From assembly GCA_002434005.1 (NCBI GenBank), contig DJJF01000002.1, positions 1-18,072 on the forward strand: a stretch of 18,072 nucleotides of DNA, given 5' to 3'. This document shows positions 7,269-12,662 of the stretch, one piece after another; the stretch's first letter is position 1, and the number at the start of each line of letters is the position of its first letter. Position numbers and translations under genes: made by a program. The notes under the pieces were generated by a model that was not told where the DNA came from, made no database searches, and was given only the letters and a program-made list of their open reading frames with translations. The stretch comes from Candidatus Saccharibacteria bacterium UBA6575 (GTDB lineage: Bacteria > Patescibacteriota > Saccharimonadia > Saccharimonadales > Saccharimonadaceae).

Positions 7269-7311
7269 GGTGGCGCATGGCTTCAATAGCATGCGCCACC
7301 AATTAATTTTT
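7269..7311 (+). terminator. Intrinsic terminator of the orphan membrane gene
   Basis: An 11-bp perfect stem GGTGGCGCATG (7269-7279) with CATGCGCCACC (7290-7300), with a 10-base loop, is followed by AATTAATTTTT. A smaller hairpin, ATGGACG/CGTCCAT (7240-7259), overlaps the stop codon just upstream. Confidence 0.88.
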
Positions 7312-7317
7312 GAATCA

Positions 7318-7347
7318 AAAAATTAGCTCTAAACCGAGCTAATTTTT
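7318..7347. terminator. Bidirectional terminator of the tRNA-Cys/Leu unit
   Basis: A perfect 12-bp stem AAAAATTAGCTC / GAGCTAATTTTT has a 6-base loop and terminal A/T runs on both sides. It lies 3 nt after the tRNA-Leu(TAA) CCA on the minus strand and also backs up the plus-strand terminator. Confidence 0.88.
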
Positions 7348-7350
7348 ATT

Positions 7351-7438
7351 TGGTACGCGGGGCGGGACTTGAACCCGCACGGCCTTTACGGCCAAGGGAT
7401 TTTAAGTCCCTCGTGTCTACCGATTCCACCACCCGCGC
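7351..7438 (-). tRNA. tRNA-Leu(TAA)
   Basis: This class II tRNA has an encoded CCA (7353-7351) and A73. The acceptor stem GCGCGGG pairs with CCCGCGT (one G-U at 1:72), and the D-loop carries GG. The anticodon loop CTTAAAA gives anticodon TAA (UUA codons). The long variable arm is GGCC-GTAAA-GGCC and the T-loop TTCAAGT is canonical. It is co-transcribed with tRNA-Cys 11 nt upstream. Confidence 0.97.
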
Positions 7439-7449
7439 TTGTAACTGTA

Positions 7450-7523
7450 TGGAGGCACGTACGGGTAACGCTCCCGTCTACCTGGTTTTGCAGACCAGTG
7501 CCTAACTTCTCGGCCAACGCGCC
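7450..7523 (-). tRNA. tRNA-Cys(GCA) with non-canonical D- and T-loops
   Basis: The acceptor stem GGCGCGT pairs with ACGTGCC, followed by U73 (the cysteine-tRNA discriminator) and an encoded CCA. The anticodon stem CTGGT/ACCAG holds loop CTGCAAA, anticodon GCA. The T-stem ACGGG/CCCGT is perfect, but its loop reads AGCGTTA rather than TTCRANY. The D-loop GAGAAGTTA lacks the usual adjacent GG. Thus T54, T55 and A58 are replaced by A, G and T, and G18 appears replaced by A, while G19 and C56 can still pair. Both neighbouring tRNA-Leu genes have canonical loops. It has its own promoter and precedes tRNA-Leu(TAA). Identity as Cys is well supported; whether it serves ordinary translation is open. 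Confidence 0.9.
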
Positions 7524-7535
7524 ATTCCTTGATAG

Positions 7536-7544
7536 ATTATAGCA
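7536..7544 (-). promoter_or_regulatory. Promoter of the tRNA-Cys/tRNA-Leu(TAA) unit
   Basis: TATAAT (7541-7536) with TG one base upstream (7544-7543) forms an extended -10. The first tRNA base is 12 nt downstream, leaving a 5' leader of about 6 nt. The -35 region is AT-rich and overlaps the preceding terminator. Confidence 0.75.
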
Positions 7545-7557
7545 AACGACTGCCTTT

Positions 7558-7587
7558 TAAAAATAAGAGCCCCCACGATGGGAACTC
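7558..7587 (-). terminator. Terminator of tRNA-Leu(GAG)
   Basis: On the minus strand, arms GAGTTCCCA (7587-7579) and TGGGGGCTC (7575-7567) pair over 9 bp with two G-U pairs and a 3-base loop, followed by TTATTTTT. It separates the Leu(GAG) gene from the Cys/Leu(TAA) unit. Confidence 0.75.
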
Positions 7588-7592
7588 ATTCT

Positions 7593-7679
7593 TGGTGCGG
7601 CGAAGAGGACTTGAACCTCCACGAGCCGAAGCTCACCAGCCCCTCAAGCTGACGCGTCTACCAATTCCGCCACCGCCGC
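7593..7679 (-). tRNA. tRNA-Leu(GAG)
   Basis: This class II tRNA has acceptor GCGGCGG paired with TCGCCGC, A73 and an encoded CCA. The anticodon stem TCAGC/GCTGG holds loop TTGAGGG, anticodon GAG (CUC/CUU codons). The variable arm is GAGC-TTCG-GCTC and the T-loop TTCAAGT is canonical. It has its own consensus-like promoter and terminator. Confidence 0.97.
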
Positions 7680-7689
7680 ATAAGGTAGA

Positions 7690-7719
7690 ATTATACCTTG
7701 TGCTAAGGCGTTTTGTAAA
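7690..7719 (-). promoter_or_regulatory. tRNA-Leu(GAG) promoter
   Basis: On the minus strand, -35 TTTACA (7719-7714), an 18-bp spacer and -10 TATAAT (7695-7690) lie just before the tRNA. The promoter is embedded in the last codons of the solute-binding protein gene. Confidence 0.8.
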
Positions 7720-9490
7720 CTGGTAGTTGCTCCGCAGACCAGTACCGTACGTTATTGTAGCGATCTACTTCAGACGGAACTCCGCCCACCATAATGTCCG
7801 GCTGGACACTTGGGCGATACACGTATTGCAACACCGATTGATACAAGCCAATCGCTGGAGCATCGTTTAGCCATTGAGTAGCGAAAGCTTTATATTTCTC
7901 ATTCCGAAGATCTTGCTCGCTTCTTGCACGAGCGCTTGAGAGCGCTTCGTCGGCAGCATTATTTCGATAATTTGCAAAGTTATACCCGAGCCGAGAAGCC
8001 TGCGAGGAGTGCCAGTAGGCATACACATCCGGATCCACGCCAATAACCAGCTTGTATAGCAGGACGTCATAATCACGTGGTTGCAGAGTCGCCGGTACGA
8101 AATCTTGTGAAGCGGTTTTTATATCCGTATTCACCTTCACACCGAGTTCGCGCCACTGACCTGCAAGTCTCTCCAGTACTTTCTCATATGTAGGATCCTT
8201 CACCGTAACAATCTTTAGTTCGAGCTGTTGGCCGGATGCATTTTGACGAATTGATTGACCTGCCGGAGTTGTCCATCCCGCCTGGTCAAGTAGGTTTTTT
8301 GCCTTTGCAATATCGAAGGGACGTTCTGCCGGAATTCCAGTACCCTTGAGCTGACCTGATACAAACGGCAGGTACAAGTTGGGTACGTCGTAGCCGATCG
8401 CTTTTCGGAGTGCAGCAGTATCTGTTCCAGACTGTAGTGCTTGACGTACCTTTGCGTCCTTCAGCGCAAAGCTATCGCTATTGAATAACGCGTATACTCC
8501 ACTATTCACCGGATACTCTTTAGTGGTAAATGATTTTGGCAAGTCAGATGCTTGAATATTAGTACCAGCCGCCGCATTAACCTCTCCTGTTTGCAGTGCT
8601 CTAACCATGTCTTCTTGGTCTTTGTATCCATGAAGTTCAAATCGGGCGAGCCGAGGGGCGCCTTTGTAATACTCAGACGATGCAGATAAGTTCGCGATCT
8701 TGTGCCTTCCATCTGGAGAGTTTTGCAGTAGTCGTAACGTGAATGGCCCACTGCCTACAGGCGAAACACTGAACGTACTTTGTCTGATCGAGCCAAGCGC
8801 AACATCTTGAAGGATGTGTCGCGGAACAACTGAGAATGTTAGTGCGTGCGGGAACGATGCGTACTGTGCAGGTAAGGTAAACTTTACTGTATTATCATCG
8901 AGTGCTTCAGCCGACACGTCTACCCAGTTACCGTACATAACAGAGCGCACTTCGGCAGACTTCATGAGATTAACGGTAAAGACGATATCTTGCGCAGTTA
9001 ACTTTGTATCGTCACTCCAGCGCGCATCATCCCGTATAGTTACAACGTATTCTTTGCCCGATTGCCCTATCGTCATGGAGGTAGCTAAATCGTCTGACAG
9101 GTTTCCGGTATCATCGTAGGTGTACAGTGAAGAGAAAATCAGCTTACTTGCAGATTGCTCGGCAGGGGTCGATGCAAACAGCGGATTCAATGTATTGAGT
9201 GGCCCTATGACCGCTTCCGCATAAGTTCCACCTTCTTTCCAGGCCATTGTTCGATATGCTTGCTGGTACCAGAACATCTGCACTGCAACTGCAACAATAA
9301 GTACGCCAATGATCGACAGCCACAAAATAACATGCTGCTTAACATTACGTAGACTGTCCAGCTTACCAACTACAAACTTACGAGCGTGACGCGTTGTAGA
9401 GCTTTCGGCTCGTAACGCTCGTTTCGAAAAAGTCTTCGAGTCAAACGTTATACGCTGAAAGCGCTTCCAACTTCCTTTTTCGTCTGCCAC
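7703..9490 (-). CDS. Membrane-anchored ABC-type peptide/solute-binding protein, family 5
   Basis: This 595-residue protein belongs to the SBP_bac_5 family, which captures oligopeptides or similar solutes outside the membrane for an ABC permease. A basic cytoplasmic N-terminus (about 1-52) is followed by one transmembrane helix (about 53-72). The binding domain then begins with the family features PLNTLNPLF, DLA and WSDDTKLTAQDIVFT. No lipobox cysteine exists (the protein has no Cys at all), so it is held by the helix instead of a lipid. No permease or ATPase gene is nearby. The start is GTG at 9490, with AAGG 9 nt upstream and 14 nt after the secG stop. The 3' end contains the promoter for the tRNA genes. 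Ligand cannot be predicted. Confidence 0.9.
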   Translation of the reverse strand: MADEKGSWKRFQRITFDSKTFSKRALRAESSTTRHARKFVVGKLDSLRNVKQHVILWLSIIGVLIVAVAVQMFWYQQAYRTMAWKEGGTYAEAVIGPLNTLNPLFASTPAEQSASKLIFSSLYTYDDTGNLSDDLATSMTIGQSGKEYVVTIRDDARWSDDTKLTAQDIVFTVNLMKSAEVRSVMYGNWVDVSAEALDDNTVKFTLPAQYASFPHALTFSVVPRHILQDVALGSIRQSTFSVSPVGSGPFTLRLLQNSPDGRHKIANLSASSEYYKGAPRLARFELHGYKDQEDMVRALQTGEVNAAAGTNIQASDLPKSFTTKEYPVNSGVYALFNSDSFALKDAKVRQALQSGTDTAALRKAIGYDVPNLYLPFVSGQLKGTGIPAERPFDIAKAKNLLDQAGWTTPAGQSIRQNASGQQLELKIVTVKDPTYEKVLERLAGQWRELGVKVNTDIKTASQDFVPATLQPRDYDVLLYKLVIGVDPDVYAYWHSSQASRLGYNFANYRNNAADEALSSARARSEQDLRNEKYKAFATQWLNDAPAIGLYQSVLQYVYRPSVQPDIMVGGVPSEVDRYNNVRYWSAEQLPVYKTP

Positions 9491-9504
9491 CTGTGTTTAC
9501 CTTG

Positions 9505-9741
9505 CTACCCGTTAATGCCTGGCAGAAGTAAAGCTGCCAGTATGGATAGCACGAACACAACAGCTAGTACGATTGTTGCATCGAACAAACTTTTATCAAG
9601 ACCGCGCCGAGTCGTGTAGAGCTCACCCGAGCTACCGAATCCTGCACCGAGGCTTGCTCCACGCTGTTGAAGTAAGATGCAAAGTATCATCAAGATTCCA
9701 GATGCCAGAGTGATGAATTGTAGAATTGAGCCAAGTTCCAT
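9505..9741 (-). CDS. secG: Preprotein translocase subunit SecG
   Basis: SecG is the small accessory subunit of the SecYEG channel. This 78-residue protein has the standard layout: helix one (about 8-25, ILMILCILLQQ), the cytoplasmic loop with RGASLGAGFGSSGE and the YTTRRGLDKSLF motif, and helix two (about 56-74). An AAGGA lies 11 nt before the ATG, at the end of the upstream YvlD-like gene, from which it is only 4 nt away. Its downstream partner is a membrane-inserted binding protein that would itself use the Sec route. Confidence 0.95.
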   Translation of the reverse strand: MELGSILQFITLASGILMILCILLQQRGASLGAGFGSSGELYTTRRGLDKSLFDATIVLAVVFVLSILAALLLPGING

Positions 9742-9745
9742 AACT

Positions 9746-10138
9746 TTATGATTCCTTTCGAATCGCTTCGTAACGCAGTTCCACCACGCTGCTTACTATA
9801 TAGTTTATCAGACTGAGAACGATACCTGTCAGTACAGAATGCCAGAATGTCATCTGTAAACCAGGCGTGAGGAAAAGCGATATATACACCATTAAACCGT
9901 TTACGATAAATGTAAACAAGCCGAGTGTGACAAGTATCGCAGGTAAGGATAGGACGATGATGACTGGACGAAGCACGCTGTTGACAATCGAAAATATCAG
10001 GCCCGCCATAAGGAAAACACCGATTCCCGCGTCAATTGAGCCAATATCATAGCCCGTTCCAAACAAGCGCACTGCAAGCCACAGCCCAAACGAGTTCAAC
10101 AGCCAACGGAGCAGGAAGATAGCAAATTGTCGTCTCAT
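9746..10138 (-). CDS. YvlD-like / phage holin 4_2 superfamily membrane protein
   Basis: This small protein has four helices with the PF04020 pattern: an N-terminal helix, then GVFLMAGLIFSIVNSVLRP, a P-rich turn (SLPAILVTLGLFTFIVNGLM) and a last helix near residues 98-117. Despite the name the family is chromosomal and of unknown function, often linked to stress or envelope genes. The ATG at 10138 (130 residues) is preferred over one at 10159, because a TATACT -10 (10156-10151) overlaps the latter and homologs usually begin close to the first helix. It is the first gene of a secG/solute-binding protein operon. It is unlikely to be a real holin, since no phage genes are near. Confidence 0.85.
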   Translation of the reverse strand: MRRQFAIFLLRWLLNSFGLWLAVRLFGTGYDIGSIDAGIGVFLMAGLIFSIVNSVLRPVIIVLSLPAILVTLGLFTFIVNGLMVYISLFLTPGLQMTFWHSVLTGIVLSLINYIVSSVVELRYEAIRKES

Positions 10139-10150
10139 AAAATTATTCTC

Positions 10151-10156
10151 AGTATA
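10151..10156 (-). promoter_or_regulatory. -10 element of the yvlD-like/secG operon
   Basis: TATACT on the minus strand ends 12 nt before the ATG at 10138, giving a leader of only about 5-6 nt. It lies 9 nt beyond the end of the X-Pro aminopeptidase gene. Confidence 0.5.
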
Positions 10157-10165
10157 CATGGCTCA

Positions 10166-11368
10166 CTAGAATCCTGTCGACAAATTTGCACTCAGATTTC
10201 TATGACCACTTTTAGTAATTAAAATGTCATCCTCGATACGAACTCCAATTCCTTCTTCTGGAATATATATTCCAGGTTCAACTGTAAGCACCATATTTTC
10301 TTCAAAATATCGCGGAGCACCGAGGCTATCGTGCACGTCGATTCCTAGACCATGACTTACGGCATGAGGAAAATATTTACGTAACGAAGTATCATCTGCC
10401 AGTAGACCAATACTTTTGAGTGCCTCACTCATGATCGAATCCACTGCCTTTTGGTATTCCTGTACAGACAATTTTGGTTCTAATAGCTTTATAATTTGAT
10501 GATGCGCCGTTTCAACCGCACCATGGACTTCACGCTGCCGCTTAGTTGGATCACCTTTCGCATATGTTCGCGTGATGTCAGCCGCGTAGTGCTGATACTC
10601 TGCGCCGACATCCATCAAAATAAGCTGCTTCCTTGATATCTTTCCAGAGTTTTGCGAGTAATGAAGCGTACAGGCATGCTCAGCCGCTGCGATTATAGGA
10701 TCATACGCGTGACCAGCTGCCCCCGATTTACGCATATGATACGTAAGCTCAGCTTCGATAGCCGATTCTTCTGCATATGCATCGATGCTCGAATGCACAT
10801 ATTCGAATGCCCGTGCAGTGATGTCGACAGCTTTCTGAATTGCCATAATTTCAGACGGCTGTTTTATGGCACGTAAGCTAGAAATATCGGAGCGGATATC
10901 CTGCACGCTCTTAAAATGCCTTTCTAGGAATTGTCGATTCTGCAATATGGACGGATTCAATGCAAAATTGAAATATTCAGCATGAGATGGTGGCCCAACT
11001 GTGCCAACCAATGTATGCTTTTTTGCTAGCTGATGCATTAAGGGTATGCATTCGTCGCTAGAAATGACCCTCTTAACACCGCTGATTTGCTTTGCCTCGT
11101 TAGCCGATATTCCGCCTTCGAAAATTCGGTGGGTCTCGCTCACATCGGGCGCTACTAGCCAAGACTCTCCAGATGAGCCATCGTAAATTAACTTCCAGGA
11201 AGCTTCATTTATACCCGTTAAATACCAGAAGTTTGATTCCTGTGTAAAAGAATGAGCAGCGTCATTCGTTCGTTGGATTAAGCCATACGCAGAAATAATG
11301 AGTAGCATGCCATCAAGTTGGCTGGCTAGTCTTGATCGATTTCCTGCAAAGAAGTCACTTGTCATCAC
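10166..11368 (-). CDS. pepP: Xaa-Pro aminopeptidase (M24B metallopeptidase)
   Basis: This enzyme removes an N-terminal residue preceding proline from peptides. The N-terminal creatinase-like domain spans about 1-165. The pita-bread catalytic domain follows, with all five metal ligands: D253 (LMDVGAEY), D264 (ADITRTYA), H339 (HAVSHGLGIDVHD), E364 (TVEPGIYIP) and E379 (VRIED). Length (400-401) is near normal for the family. The start is GTG at 11368 or the adjacent ATG at 11365. A TAAAAT -10 ends 6 nt before the GTG, consistent with leaderless translation. Being near a peptide-binding protein, it would suit use of imported peptides, which is an inference. It is not in the same transcript as the pilin-like gene if the promoters are right. 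Confidence 0.94.
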   Translation of the reverse strand: MMTSDFFAGNRSRLASQLDGMLLIISAYGLIQRTNDAAHSFTQESNFWYLTGINEASWKLIYDGSSGESWLVAPDVSETHRIFEGGISANEAKQISGVKRVISSDECIPLMHQLAKKHTLVGTVGPPSHAEYFNFALNPSILQNRQFLERHFKSVQDIRSDISSLRAIKQPSEIMAIQKAVDITARAFEYVHSSIDAYAEESAIEAELTYHMRKSGAAGHAYDPIIAAAEHACTLHYSQNSGKISRKQLILMDVGAEYQHYAADITRTYAKGDPTKRQREVHGAVETAHHQIIKLLEPKLSVQEYQKAVDSIMSEALKSIGLLADDTSLRKYFPHAVSHGLGIDVHDSLGAPRYFEENMVLTVEPGIYIPEEGIGVRIEDDILITKSGHRNLSANLSTGF

Positions 11369-11374
11369 AAACTT

Positions 11375-11380
11375 ATTTTA
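11375..11380 (-). promoter_or_regulatory. -10 element of the X-Pro aminopeptidase gene
   Basis: TAAAAT on the minus strand lies 6 nt before the GTG start, in the 17-bp AT-rich gap after the pilin-like gene. The -35 would fall inside the pilin gene and is not obvious. Confidence 0.4.
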
Positions 11381-11385
11381 ATTAA

Positions 11386-12633
11386 TCACGGTGATGTCAT
11401 GACCCGGTTCGTACCGTTGCTCGATACCGCTGCAAATCTCCCATTTCCAAAGGCCACGTCCGTCCATGTATTTGCTTGTGCAGCCGTCTGAGGTGTCCAG
11501 TTTATCCCATCGCTTGATACCCCGACTGCACCGCTTTGACCAACCGCAACAAATTTACCGCTTCCAAAGCCGATGCCGTACCATCTTCCTGGCGATATAT
11601 TCGTACGCTGAGTCCATGTTATTCCGTCCGGTGAGGTCATAATGCCTCCAGTCGACGGAGCGTTGCTTACGGCTACAAAAAGGTTTTTAGCGTATATTAC
11701 TTCCGATATACCAACTGTCAAGGCGCTGTTTCGTGAAGTCCAGTTGATACCATCTGGCGAGGTAATGATAAGGTTGTTAGTACCCCCTGTTGCGACAAAT
11801 AGCCCGTTTCCGTACGTAACGCTATACCAGGCAGCTGTTTGCACACTCGATCGCTGAGTCCATGTGATTCCGTCTGGAGAGGTCATAATCGCGTTATTTA
11901 TTCCTACTGCAACATACATGCCATTTGCATATGTCACAGACCTCCAGTCATTTGAGCCCACCGGCCCATTTATTCGTGAAGTCCAGTTTATACCGTCGGG
12001 TGAGGTTCTTACGACGGAGCCGCCTACTGCGACGAATTGACCGTTTCCATACGTAACAGAATATAGCGTGGCTGTCGTAAACCTATCGGTCCACGTTATC
12101 CCATCAGGAGAAGTCATCACGCCGTCGCTACTTGCTACGGCAACAAATAAGCCGTTTCCATAGGTAATTGATTGCCAAGAATCTACAGTAGATGCCGAAC
12201 GAGCAGTCCAAGTCTCGCCTATTCCTTGAATAGTTTCACCACCGGCACAAGTGCCAAACTTTGGCTGGCCAGACTCAGTTACGAACATCGTTATTGAGGA
12301 GTTACGATTACTCGTAGCATCGATACAGTACATTGTACCGTCACCTCCGCCCCACGATAGGGATACATTGGCACTTTTTGAATAATTATCTGGAAGCGCT
12401 GTAGGATACGCATTCGAAAAATTTCGCTTACTCTTCATTGCGGAAGCTACGTTTAACATTTCAGAACGAAGCTCACGTTCGGTGATCGATTTCTGCCAAT
12501 TGTTTATACCAAAAACTGTGAGGCTAGCTAGGATACCAATTATCACAATAACAACAGCAAGTTCGACTATAGTGAAGCCTTTGTTTGTAACTTTTCTTGA
12601 GATATTGAGAGTACCCATAGTTCTGTATTTCAT
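11386..12633 (-). CDS. Type IV pilin-like protein carrying a seven-repeat beta-propeller
   Basis: The N-terminus is a class III signal: a short basic leader, cleavage site NKG|FTIVE (residues 16-24) with Glu at mature position 5, then the hydrophobic helix FTIVELAVVIVIIGILASL. A small pilin head follows (about 42-140) with two cysteines (C103, C129) that could form a disulfide. From W142 to the end there are seven repeats of 36-41 residues, each W-T-x-R ... S-V-T-Y-G-N-G-x-F-V-A-V ... M-T-S-P-D-G-I. WT positions are 142, 181, 217, 258, 299, 340 and 379. The last repeat stops at MTSP, lacking DGI-x-WT. Length is 415, far above ordinary pilins. The ATG at 12633 is chosen because an extended -10 ends 8 nt before it. 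Likely exposed on a pilus; ligand unknown. Confidence 0.88.
   Translation of the reverse strand: MKYRTMGTLNISRKVTNKGFTIVELAVVIVIIGILASLTVFGINNWQKSITERELRSEMLNVASAMKSKRNFSNAYPTALPDNYSKSANVSLSWGGGDGTMYCIDATSNRNSSITMFVTESGQPKFGTCAGGETIQGIGETWTARSASTVDSWQSITYGNGLFVAVASSDGVMTSPDGITWTDRFTTATLYSVTYGNGQFVAVGGSVVRTSPDGINWTSRINGPVGSNDWRSVTYANGMYVAVGINNAIMTSPDGITWTQRSSVQTAAWYSVTYGNGLFVATGGTNNLIITSPDGINWTSRNSALTVGISEVIYAKNLFVAVSNAPSTGGIMTSPDGITWTQRTNISPGRWYGIGFGSGKFVAVGQSGAVGVSSDGINWTPQTAAQANTWTDVAFGNGRFAAVSSNGTNRVMTSP
11389..12210 (-). repeat. Seven tandem degenerate repeats encoding propeller blades
   Basis: Seven in-frame units of roughly 108-123 bp encode the WT ... SPDGI repeats. The DNA repeats are diverged, with the best conserved blocks at SPDGITWT and SVTYGNGLFVAV. 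This indicates old duplication followed by drift rather than a recent expansion. Confidence 0.85.
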
Positions 12634-12641
12634 TTGGCTCA

Positions 12642-12650
12642 AGTATACCA
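12642..12650 (-). promoter_or_regulatory. Extended -10 promoter of the pilin-like gene
   Basis: On the minus strand TGG (12650-12648) precedes TATACT (12647-12642), which ends 8 nt before the ATG at 12633. It starts within 16 bp of the uvrC stop codon, so the pilin-like gene is probably transcribed separately as a near-leaderless message. Confidence 0.6.
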
Positions 12651-12662
12651 TGGCGTTCATGC

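Noticed and set aside
6723..7292. 189-residue Asp-rich reading frame on the minus strand
   Set aside because: It is antisense to the orphan membrane gene; the plus frame has clean hydrophobic helices and a terminator at its end, while the minus frame is a by-product of GC-rich codons.
9746..10138. Phage holin, suggesting a prophage
   Set aside because: The family label is misleading; no integrase, capsid, lysin or attachment site is present and the neighbours are housekeeping genes.
11389..12210. Regular repeats considered as a CRISPR array
   Set aside because: Units are about 108-123 bp, in frame, protein-coding and diverged; no short identical repeats with unique spacers.
12633..12660. 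Pilin-like gene start at 12660
   Set aside because: The promoter -10 at 12642-12647 lies downstream of it, and the shorter leader from 12633 is a normal prepilin signal.
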